DNA of 16,462 nucleotides. It comes from an uncultured Pseudomonadota bacterium (GTDB lineage Bacteria; SAR324; NAC60-12). Positions 6,831 to 13,265 of this stretch are shown here, in pieces. How positions within the stretch are numbered: the stretch's first letter is position 1; the number at the start of each line of letters is the position of its first letter. The notes under the pieces are model-generated. The model was not told where the DNA came from and did no database searches. It worked only from the letters and a program-made list of their open reading frames with translations. The position numbers were made by a program, and so were the translations under genes. Where the stretch lies: positions 1 through 16,462 of the forward strand of contig CAJXNF010000021.1 in NCBI GenBank assembly GCA_913056375.1, read 5' to 3'.

Positions 6831-7864
6831 AGCGACCAGGAATGTTGTTTGGGCGATTTGCTAGTAAGCGTATTGGGCTACTGTTAGGGCTCTTACTGTT
6901 AACTCTCAATCTGATCTGGCTTTGGAACCTTCCAATCGGCCAAGGTGATGAACCCATCCGGGTGCGAATCGAACGTGGGAGTAACTTCTCCCAAGTGGTT
7001 CAGCAACTCCGAGAAGTCAACCTGATTCAACAACCTCTCTGGTTTGAATTTCTTGCTCGCCTCAACGGGCACCATCACCGATTACAAGCAGGAGAATTTC
7101 AGCTAGACCCTCGCTGGAACCATGCCGCTCTCCTCAACCACCTTGTTTCTGGTAGCGGCCTACAAGTTCGTGTCACTATCCCGGAAGGCTTGAGCTACCA
7201 ACAAGCTACAGCCCGCCTTGTGGAACAGGGTCTTGGTCAAGCCGATCGTTACGCCACACTTTTTACAGATTCTACACTACGCAAGCTATCAGGAATTCAA
7301 GGCTTGAAAACCCTAGAAGGGGTTATTTACCCTGAAACCTACTTCTTTGCACAGGAGAGTAGCGAGCGTGAGATCCTGAGCTTGATGATTCAGGAATTCA
7401 AAAATCGTTTTACCCAGTTGCGCTCAGAAACTCCTGCTGAAGGGGGTAAGAAGCTGAGCGACCACCAACTCTTGGTCCTTGCCTCAATGATTGAGAAAGA
7501 AACGGGGACAGCAGAGGACCGACCACTGATTGCCGGGGTTTTTCACAACCGCTTGCGCTTGGGAATGAAGATGCAGAGCGATCCAACGGTAATCTATGGG
7601 ATTTCAAATTTTGATGGTAATCTCACACGGAAACATTTGGAGACTCCAACACCGTTCAACACATATACAGAAATGGGCTTACCTCCAACACCTATCAGTA
7701 ACCCCGGTTGGGATTCCCTTCATAGTGCATTGCAGCCTGCTAGTGTGAAATATCTTTATTTCGTTGCACGAGGAGACGGTAGTAGCGCATTCTCTCGTAC
7801 CCTGCGGGAGCATCAGCGTGCTGTTTGGAAATATCAGGTTCAACCCCATCGCAACTCTCGTTGA
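6827..7864 (+). CDS. mltG: Endolytic murein transglycosylase MltG
   Basis: An inner-membrane lytic transglycosylase that cleaves nascent peptidoglycan glycan strands and is thought to set strand length. The protein is 345 residues. A cytoplasmic, basic start is followed by one membrane helix at about 15-34. A LysM-like region covers about 44-110 (VRIERGSNFSQVVQQL, LQAGEFQL), and the YceG domain follows. Conserved blocks are TIPEGLSYQQ, LEGVIYPETYFF, LASMIEKETG with the catalytic Glu at about E223, VFHNRLRLGMKMQSDPTVIYG, NTYTEMGLPPTPISNPG and YLYFVARGDG. Length and motifs match active family members. It begins inside the gspN stop codon and ends 9 bases before gspF, so it is translated with the secretion genes. 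Confidence 0.96.
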   Translation: MKRPGMLFGRFASKRIGLLLGLLLLTLNLIWLWNLPIGQGDEPIRVRIERGSNFSQVVQQLREVNLIQQPLWFEFLARLNGHHHRLQAGEFQLDPRWNHAALLNHLVSGSGLQVRVTIPEGLSYQQATARLVEQGLGQADRYATLFTDSTLRKLSGIQGLKTLEGVIYPETYFFAQESSEREILSLMIQEFKNRFTQLRSETPAEGGKKLSDHQLLVLASMIEKETGTAEDRPLIAGVFHNRLRLGMKMQSDPTVIYGISNFDGNLTRKHLETPTPFNTYTEMGLPPTPISNPGWDSLHSALQPASVKYLYFVARGDGSSAFSRTLREHQRAVWKYQVQPHRNSR

Positions 7865-7873
7865 GACTCGATC

Positions 7874-9085
7874 ATGCCACTCTACCAGTACCAAGCTTTC
7901 GACCAGGCTGGAGTTCTGCGCAAGGGTTCTGAAGATGCTGTTAGCGAGAGTGATCTGCGTCAGCGATTACGCTCTCAGCAGCTCTATCCCAAGGAAATTC
8001 GCGTTTCTCGCAACACCAGTCGTTCCTTCCTCCCAAAACGTGGAACCAATTACAAGCGAGCGTTGACTCTCTTCACTCGACAGTTCGAAGTGTTGATGGA
8101 CGCTACAATTCCTTACGACAAGGCCCTACAACTCATCATTGAGCAGACTGAAGACGTGGGATTTAAAGAAATCCTAGCCGAAGTCCGAGCACGTGTTGTT
8201 GAAGGGGGATCTTTGGCGGATGCGCTGCAGCTGTATCCAAAAATCTTTCCTGAGATGTATGTCAGCATGATTCGTTCAGGAGAGAACAGCGGCAACCTAG
8301 GTACAATTCTCAAACGGCTTGCCGATTACTATGAAACTCAAGAACGTCTGCGAGGTAGACTGAAATCAGCAATGATCTACCCGGCCTTCATGCTGGTTTT
8401 TTCATTGCTGGTGGTTGTCTTTATGGTCACTTACATCGTGCCCAAGATCACCCAGATTTTTGCCAGCAAAGGAACCCTGCTGCCCTTACCCACCAGAATT
8501 TTGATGGGACTCAGCGATTTCATGGTGAACTCTTGGTACCTTGTATTGATTGGGTTGATAATCCTGATTTTCGGTTTCTCAGCTTTTCTACGCAGCGAGT
8601 TTGGCAAGAAAGTTCTCCAACAACTGCAACTGAAAGCACCGCTGATTGGTCCCCTGATGCAGAAGGTACTAATCGCTCGTTTCTGTCAAACTCTCGGAAC
8701 CCTGCTCGGAAGTGGAGTAGATCTGAAGACCGCTCTGGAAATTTCACGACACGTGGTTGTCAATCAATTACTGATGGATCAGCTAAACAAGATGATCATT
8801 GAGGTCAACAACAAGGGAATCCCACTTTCGGCAGCGATGGGTCGAACGGGTTACTTCCCGGATTATGTCCAGCACGTTGTGGCTATTGGAGAAGAAGCAG
8901 CCCGTGTCGATGAGTTGTTAGAGCGCGTGGCAAACCGTATGCAGGAAGAAGTAAGTAGATTGTTGGAGGGTCTGACGGCTCTGCTGCAACCAACTATGAT
9001 TGTATTGATGGGTGGAATTGTCGGCTTCATTGCGCTGTCTGTCTTGCTACCGATGCTGAACATGAATCAATTGCTCGGTCGTTAG
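7874..9085 (+). CDS. gspF: Type II secretion / type IV pilus-type inner-membrane platform protein GspF
   Basis: A polytopic inner-membrane protein that couples the assembly ATPase to pseudopilus growth. It is 403 residues, the usual length. It starts with MPLYQYQAFDQAGVLRKG, the typical beta-hairpin of GspF/PilC. Two T2SSF helical domains follow (about 60-185 and 265-390). The first carries FTRQFEVLMDATIPYDKAL, MIRSGENSGNLGTIL and RLKSAMIYPAFM; the second carries FCQTLGTLLGSGVDLKTALEI and VAIGEEAARVDELL. Membrane helices are near 172-195, 222-240 and 375-396. The companion ATPase (GspE), secretin and pseudopilin genes are not in the window. Since it follows gspM and gspN it is more likely a T2SS than a pilus component. 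Confidence 0.93.
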   Translation: MPLYQYQAFDQAGVLRKGSEDAVSESDLRQRLRSQQLYPKEIRVSRNTSRSFLPKRGTNYKRALTLFTRQFEVLMDATIPYDKALQLIIEQTEDVGFKEILAEVRARVVEGGSLADALQLYPKIFPEMYVSMIRSGENSGNLGTILKRLADYYETQERLRGRLKSAMIYPAFMLVFSLLVVVFMVTYIVPKITQIFASKGTLLPLPTRILMGLSDFMVNSWYLVLIGLIILIFGFSAFLRSEFGKKVLQQLQLKAPLIGPLMQKVLIARFCQTLGTLLGSGVDLKTALEISRHVVVNQLLMDQLNKMIIEVNNKGIPLSAAMGRTGYFPDYVQHVVAIGEEAARVDELLERVANRMQEEVSRLLEGLTALLQPTMIVLMGGIVGFIALSVLLPMLNMNQLLGR

Positions 9086-9143
9086 TCTCGCTATCTTTCA
9101 GCACCAGCCACCCCAATCGTTGCTGTTCGTCCGAGGGGGGATC

Positions 9144-10661
9144 ATGAGGCTGTTCCATCTGCTACTTGTCCTGTCGCTCTACTTCTTGATCTCTTGTGAA
9201 CGCAAGACCTCACCACCAGAAAATCCCCCACAGCTACTTCCTGCTATATCAACAGGTGAAAGCTCGAACAGTAGACAGAATGAACCTATCTCTGAGCCAG
9301 TCTCGGCTCCAGAATTCAGCCAGACACCAAAGCCACTCTCCATCAATTCTCTGGTTCCAGCTCCCAACGCCACGGTCTCTCCAGATACACTAATCCTACT
9401 CAACTTTGATCAACCGCTGGACTCCAAAAATCTAAACGCAGAGAGTTTTGCGCTGGCTGATTCCGAAGGTACTCAAATTTCACTCCGTCTAAGTACCAGG
9501 GGCAATAGTCTTACACTCACTCCCAATTCTGCGCTCGCTCACGATACTTCCTACACCGTCAGCTTACTCAAGCCTCTACGTGGCCAGAATGGAGAGATGC
9601 TGAGTGAATTACGCTGGAACTTCCTAACTTCACCGCCTCCCTTGATGCGGCCTCCTAGTGTTGTGCTGGTCAACCCAACTGACGGAGAGACCCAAGTTCA
9701 GGCTGACCAATCGATCAATGTTTATCTAAGTCAGCCATTGGATCCTCAGACGGTTAGTAAAGAATCGGTAAGGATTCAAGCAATCCAAGGGGCTAGTAAT
9801 TTTCCAGTAGAGGGTAACTTGCAGGTAGAAGGGACCAGCCTGAAATTCATTCCGAATCAACCCTGGTTGTATGGAATGACGTATCGGGTAACGCTACTAC
9901 CCGAACTCAAAGATTTACAGGGAAACCGTCTAGAGGCTCGTTACGAATGGTCCTTTGAGACACGCACTCTTGCACCTGGGATGGTCCCAATCTGGCCAGG
10001 CAGCTTTGTGATGGGCAGCCCCGGCAAACCACCAGAGCGTCAAGTGACGATGAATCAGATCTATTACATTCTCAATCACGAAGTCACTGTGGGTGAATAT
10101 CGATTGTGTATGGAGGCTGGTGCTTGTCGTTATTCAGAACCAACCGAGTCACGCCACTGGACAATGAAAAATCCAGATCGGGTTGATGCACCTCTCAATT
10201 ATATTTCCTGGGATCAGGCTCAGGAGTACACACGCTGGCTTAGTCGTCAGTATCCGGGAGATTACCGACTCTGCTCGGAGGCGGAATGGGAGTATGCCGC
10301 CAGAGCTGAGGGACAAGGACGATTTGGTTGTGGGACAGAAGCCAAATGCCTCAACCAACACGCCTGGCACAGCCGCAATCTTTCTCAACCAGGTCCTCAG
10401 CCTGTTCAGCGCAAGCAACCAAATACCTGGGGACTCTTCGATATGCAGGGAAATCTTTGGGAATGGGTTCAAGACTATTATGCGCCTCTAGTACCAGAAA
10501 CAGTCACCCAACCGAGTGGTCCTAAAGAGGGGAGATTGCGAACAGTTCGCGGTGGGAGCTATCGAAATCAACCAGAATCTCTTGAACTTTGGCAAAGAGG
10601 TGGTAACCCACCAGAAATGAGGCAAGACTATCTGGGTTTTCGTGTGTGTGCTGACCCTTGA
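9144..10661 (+). CDS. Lipoprotein with two Ig-like (Big_5-type) domains and an FGE/SUMF1-like domain
   Basis: The protein is 505 residues from ATG 9144, preceded by the strong ribosome site GAGGGGGG; an upstream in-frame start at 9120 is less likely. The signal peptide ends in a LISC lipobox with C18 as the lipidated residue. A Pro/Ser-rich linker runs to about residue 65. Two repeats of the bacterial Ig-like type follow (about 68-164 and 171-275), each with LxxxDQPLDxxxL-like and TYxVxL-like strands and a W/F-rich end. A formylglycine-generating-enzyme-like domain fills 279-505 (GSFVMGS, HEVTVGEYRLCMEAG, YISWDQAQEYTRWLS, YRLCSEAEWEYAARA, WGLFDMQGNLWEWVQD, RTVRGGSYRN, DYLGFRVC). The Cys pair of true FGE enzymes, just after the GGS motif, is absent. 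A binding or structural role at the envelope, perhaps linked to secretion, is more likely than sulfatase activation. Confidence 0.88.
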   Translation: MRLFHLLLVLSLYFLISCERKTSPPENPPQLLPAISTGESSNSRQNEPISEPVSAPEFSQTPKPLSINSLVPAPNATVSPDTLILLNFDQPLDSKNLNAESFALADSEGTQISLRLSTRGNSLTLTPNSALAHDTSYTVSLLKPLRGQNGEMLSELRWNFLTSPPPLMRPPSVVLVNPTDGETQVQADQSINVYLSQPLDPQTVSKESVRIQAIQGASNFPVEGNLQVEGTSLKFIPNQPWLYGMTYRVTLLPELKDLQGNRLEARYEWSFETRTLAPGMVPIWPGSFVMGSPGKPPERQVTMNQIYYILNHEVTVGEYRLCMEAGACRYSEPTESRHWTMKNPDRVDAPLNYISWDQAQEYTRWLSRQYPGDYRLCSEAEWEYAARAEGQGRFGCGTEAKCLNQHAWHSRNLSQPGPQPVQRKQPNTWGLFDMQGNLWEWVQDYYAPLVPETVTQPSGPKEGRLRTVRGGSYRNQPESLELWQRGGNPPEMRQDYLGFRVCADP

Positions 10662-10735
10662 TGACTTGGGGCACAAAAATTGATACCCTTCTATTGTGTC
10701 TGTTTCTCTTGCTTCCATTCGATTATGAGGTGTCC

Positions 10736-10903
10736 ATGCACATCTTCCGACAGCGGCTCTTCCGCAAGCTGGTGCTGGGACTCGTACTGGGGGGTACGGT
10801 TCTAGTGAGTACTGGCTGCAGCGGTGAGTACCTGATTCTCCGTCGTTTCTGCGACGGGAGCATTGGCTTTCCCTACAACGACTACTGTCGCGACGCCAAG
10901 TAA
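10736..10903 (+). CDS. Small lipoprotein (55 aa), hypothetical
   Basis: From ATG 10736, preceded by GAGG at a suitable distance, the frame gives 55 residues. A basic N-terminus, MHIFRQRLFRK, leads into a hydrophobic segment and the lipobox STGC, with Cys at residue 28. The mature part is only about 28 residues (SGEYLILRRFCDGSIGF, then PYNDYCRDAK) and has two more cysteines that could form a disulfide. An in-frame ATG at 10661 overlaps the preceding stop as ATGA and would add a second hydrophobic stretch, but the lipobox and ribosome site favour the short form. It is the last gene before a terminator. I do not recognise the family. Confidence 0.6.
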   Translation: MHIFRQRLFRKLVLGLVLGGTVLVSTGCSGEYLILRRFCDGSIGFPYNDYCRDAK

Positions 10904-10911
10904 GCTCTTTT

Positions 10912-10938
10912 GTGCGCCTTTGTGCGCACTTTTTTCTT
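10912..10938 (+). terminator. Rho-independent terminator
   Basis: GTGCGC (10912-10917), a 6-base loop and GCGCAC (10924-10929) form a GC-rich 6-bp stem followed directly by six T, then CTT. It lies 9 bases after the small-lipoprotein stop and should end the transcript of the preceding plus-strand cluster. Confidence 0.85.
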
Positions 10939-11068
10939 CCAATGCGCTCTCGCCTAATTTAGCTATCTAGAATTACTTTAGTAAGCTAATTTCTCCACAC
11001 TTGTCTGTTATCCCACATAAGTTACGCTGAGAAGGTCTACTATTCTCAACCTTCAAAGTGTCTTGTCC

Positions 11069-12106
11069 ATGCTCTTGCGTTCCCTGATTGAACTCGTCGA
11101 AAACGGTCGTATTCCGGATTTGCTGACTCGTGCTGGCATTCGTCTGTTGTTACTGCAGCGCCTTCGAGAGCAAGCGCAGGAGGGTCCAGATCAGGAATGG
11201 CAAGCAATGATGACGTTTGTTGAGGAGATGCGACGGAGTCCAATTGCTCTGCATACTCAAGAAGCAAACGAGCAACACTATGAGCTACCTCCGCAATTCT
11301 TTGAATTAGTCTTAGGGCCACATCTCAAGTACAGCTGCTGTCATTTTCCTGAGGGTGTTACAGAATTAGAGCACGCTGAAGCTTCCATGCTGGCTCTAAC
11401 CTGTGAGAGAGCGCAGTTGCAGGATGGTCAACAGATTCTCGAGCTTGGTTGTGGTTGGGGCTCTCTCTCCTTATGGATGGCAAAGCATTATCCAAATTCT
11501 TCAATTTTGGCTGTTTCGAATTCTCGGCCTCAGCGTGAATTTATTGAGTCACGTGCCCAGGAGTTGGGTTTGACGAACCTGAGTGTACAAACCTGCGACA
11601 TGAACGACTTCACTACTGAACAGCACTTTGATCGCGTTGTCTCAGTAGAAATGTTTGAGCACATGCGCAACTGGCAGTCACTGTTGGAGAGAATTTCTGA
11701 TTGGCTGAAACCAGAAGGAAAACTCTTCATCCATATCTTCAGCCACCGTCGTTATGCCTATGCTTTTTCCTCCGAAGGAGATTCCAATTGGATGGGACGC
11801 TACTTCTTCACAGGTGGAATCATGCCTTCCAACGATCTGCTACTCTATTTCCAGAAAGACCTACTGTTAGAACAGCACTGGGTTCTGAGTGGCGTTCACT
11901 ATCAACGAACAGCTGATGCCTGGTTACAGATGATGGATTCACAGAAGGGAGAAATTCTACAAACCTTTCGTGAGACTTACGGCAAAGATGCCGATGTCTG
12001 GTTCCAGCGTTGGCGGATGTTCTTCCTGGCGACTTCGGAAGTATGGGGATTTCGTGGTGGAAATGAGTGGCTGATCTCGCACTATCTTTTCAACAATCGG
12101 CGCTGA
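11069..12106 (+). CDS. SAM-dependent methyltransferase, CFA-synthase / coclaurine N-methyltransferase-like
   Basis: The protein is 345 residues from ATG 11069; a TTG two codons upstream is also possible. The class I SAM-binding motif is ILELGCGWGSLSLWMA at about 123-138. Other blocks are CHFPEGVTELEHAEASML, ALTCERAQLQDGQ, VSNSRPQREFIE, FDRVVSVEMFEHM, FIHIFSHRRYAYAF, GRYFFTGGIMPS and ETYGKDADVWFQRWRMFFLA. These match the CMAS superfamily, and in particular the layout of plant coclaurine N-methyltransferases and their bacterial relatives, more than lipid cyclopropanating enzymes. The substrate is unknown. A preceding 165-bp gap ends the upstream transcript, so a promoter is expected there, but I see no convincing one. 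The racemase-family gene starts 11 bases after its stop, so the two are probably co-transcribed. Confidence 0.85.
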   Translation: MLLRSLIELVENGRIPDLLTRAGIRLLLLQRLREQAQEGPDQEWQAMMTFVEEMRRSPIALHTQEANEQHYELPPQFFELVLGPHLKYSCCHFPEGVTELEHAEASMLALTCERAQLQDGQQILELGCGWGSLSLWMAKHYPNSSILAVSNSRPQREFIESRAQELGLTNLSVQTCDMNDFTTEQHFDRVVSVEMFEHMRNWQSLLERISDWLKPEGKLFIHIFSHRRYAYAFSSEGDSNWMGRYFFTGGIMPSNDLLLYFQKDLLLEQHWVLSGVHYQRTADAWLQMMDSQKGEILQTFRETYGKDADVWFQRWRMFFLATSEVWGFRGGNEWLISHYLFNNRR

Positions 12107-12116
12107 AGCTACTTCC

Positions 12117-12941
12117 GTGCGTCTAGTAGTCACTGATTCAGGTCTGGGAGGACTGTCTGTCTGCGCTGATCTACTGAAAGCTCCCACTGGTCCCGCAGCA
12201 AAAAATACAGAATTACTCTACGTCAACGCAGCCCCTGATCCTCGACGCAGCTACAACTCAATGGAGTCATTAGCTGAAAAGCAGGAAGTCTTTCAAACTT
12301 TCCTACACCGCCTTGCAGACAGTTACCAACCTGATCATATCTTTGTTGCCTGCCACACTCTCTCAGCGCTGCTACCAGAAATTAAGCTTCCTGAAATACC
12401 CATTCAGGGAATGCTTGAGTTGACACGCAAAGCTGTTCTTGAAAAAGCAAAGGAATTTGGATATTCCAGATTACTTATTTTGGCAACACCGACTACAATC
12501 TCTTCCGGAGTGTACGATCAACTGCTACCAGATACACAGTCAATTGCCTGTCCAGGTTTAGCAGACATGATCTCTTCTGATGTAACCGGAACTCGGATAA
12601 TCGAAAATATCCGACTATTCCTGAGCGGTGCCAATCCACGACTTTCTCCGGGAAAAGTGATTGTTGTGCTTGGCTGCACACACTACGGCTGGCGAGAAAA
12701 TCTATTTTTGGAAGCTCTAGGTAATTTCGGTATTGAGCCATTCCTGATCAATCCAAATAGAATAGCTGCACAACAACTGGTCAAGCAATGGTCTCCAGAT
12801 GATGCTATTCGTTTCATTGGTGCCTACTCAACGCCGATGGAAGAACGTGGGACTCTGATACACCTGCTAGAGGATGTTGGTGCATTCCCATTGATCACAG
12901 CACTGAACCAGGAAGAAGTATTTTCATTTTTCAAAAAATGA
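12117..12941 (+). CDS. Asp/Glu racemase-superfamily protein, divergent MurI relative
   Basis: The protein is 274 residues with a GTG start, 11 bases after the methyltransferase gene. The fold signature is clear: DSGLGGLSV near 7-15, FVACHTLSALLP near 76-87 with one catalytic-type Cys (C79), IQGMLELTRKAV, LLILATPTTISSGVY, and VVLGCTHY near 183-190 with the second Cys (C187) and H189. In glutamate racemase MurI the first motif is ACNT; here Asn is His. The PYG substrate loop is replaced by RRSYNSM, and the conserved Glu after the CPGL stretch appears to be Ser. Both cysteines favour a two-base racemase or epimerase mechanism, but the substrate is probably not simply glutamate, or the enzyme is highly diverged. 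Confidence 0.8.
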   Translation: MRLVVTDSGLGGLSVCADLLKAPTGPAAKNTELLYVNAAPDPRRSYNSMESLAEKQEVFQTFLHRLADSYQPDHIFVACHTLSALLPEIKLPEIPIQGMLELTRKAVLEKAKEFGYSRLLILATPTTISSGVYDQLLPDTQSIACPGLADMISSDVTGTRIIENIRLFLSGANPRLSPGKVIVVLGCTHYGWRENLFLEALGNFGIEPFLINPNRIAAQQLVKQWSPDDAIRFIGAYSTPMEERGTLIHLLEDVGAFPLITALNQEEVFSFFKK

Positions 12942-12986
12942 AATCATTTCAAGCCAGTCGACAGGTTTTCGACAAGTTTTCGACAG
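12942..12986 (+). repeat. 45-bp direct repeat, copy 1
   Basis: The segment starting AATCATTTCAAGCCAG and ending with two TTTTCGACA units recurs at 13196-13240 with one mismatch (A at 12975, G at 13229). The two copies are offset by 254 bp and bound the iteron region. Copy 1 begins directly after the stop codon of the racemase-family gene. Confidence 0.9.
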
Positions 12987-13012
12987 GCAGTTTACCTGAA
13001 TCTCTTGAAATT

Positions 13013-13049
13013 TAATCTAAAAACTATCTAGTTTCAGTAGTTTAGATTA
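13013..13049. repeat. AT-rich inverted repeat, possible unwinding element
   Basis: TAATCTAAA (13013-13021) and TTTAGATTA (13041-13049) form a perfect 9-bp inverted repeat around a 19-base centre. The surrounding stretch, about 12998-13050, is the most AT-rich part of the intergenic region and has no full TTTTCGACA core. It could be a DNA unwinding element if this is an origin. Confidence 0.4.
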
Positions 13050-13054
13050 GTTTT

Positions 13055-13111
13055 GAACAGGTTTTCGACAATCTTTCCAAAACCTGTCGATAACTTGTCG
13101 AAAACCTGTTC
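13055..13111. repeat. Perfect 17-bp inverted repeat containing two TTTTCGACA sites
   Basis: GAACAGGTTTTCGACAA at 13055-13071 is exactly complementary in reverse to TTGTCGAAAACCTGTTC at 13095-13111, with 23 bases between. The inner segment carries the single TTATCGACA copy (13085-13093) in the minus orientation. The long GC-poor loop and lack of a T-run argue against a terminator; paired protein binding sites are more likely. Confidence 0.75.
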
Positions 13112-13184
13112 ATTGTTTGTTCTTGTTGCTACACTCCCCAAGTTTTCGACAAGTTTGAACAAGTTTTCGACAACCCAAAAAAGC

Positions 13185-13190
13185 TATAAA
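13185..13190 (+). promoter_or_regulatory. Possible -10 element upstream of dnaN
   Basis: TATAAA at 13185-13190 lies among the iterons, 75 bp before dnaN. There is no good -35, so a bound activator or DnaA-type control would be needed. A second TATAAA at 13255-13260 is so close to the ATG (13266) that it could only give a nearly leaderless mRNA. Both are weak calls. Confidence 0.3.
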
Positions 13191-13195
13191 AGCTG

Positions 13196-13240
13196 AATCA
13201 TTTCAAGCCAGTCGACAGGTTTTCGACAGGTTTTCGACAG
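13196..13240 (+). repeat. 45-bp direct repeat, copy 2
   Basis: Second copy of the segment at 12942-12986, with one mismatch. It ends 25 bases before the dnaN start and carries a CAGTCGACA unit plus two TTTTCGACA units at 11-bp spacing. Confidence 0.9.
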
Positions 13241-13265
13241 ACTACTACTACGACTATAAAAAAAT

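Larger units (their letters stand above)
12942..13240. other. Iteron cluster with DnaA-box-like TTTTCGACA cores, candidate oriC
   Basis: This non-coding region before dnaN contains eight exact TTTTCGACA sequences. Seven are on the plus strand, starting at 12966, 12977, 13062, 13143, 13164, 13220 and 13231; one is on the minus strand at 13096-13104. A minus-strand TTATCGACA lies at 13085-13093. Weaker relatives are TTTTGAACA (13051), TTTGAACA (13154) and CAGTCGACA (12955, 13209). Neighbouring copies are stacked at 11-bp spacing, about one helical turn. The core differs from the DnaA box TTATCCACA at two positions and the TTATCGACA copy at one. An AT-rich segment lies between groups of sites. 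Position next to dnaN-recF-gyrB fits a chromosomal origin. A multi-site autoregulatory operator for dnaN is the main alternative. Confidence 0.65.

Noticed and set aside
9279..10661. Catalytically active formylglycine-generating enzyme
   Set aside because: The Cys pair required for copper binding and catalysis is missing after the GGS motif, so only the fold can be claimed.
10661..10735. Longer version of the small lipoprotein starting at the ATGA overlap
   Set aside because: It would put a second hydrophobic stretch before a good signal peptide with lipobox; GAGG before ATG 10736 supports the short form.
12942..13240. CRISPR array
   Set aside because: The repeats are 9-11 bp cores stacked at 11-bp spacing and in both orientations, without uniform 25-40-bp spacers or repeats of CRISPR length.
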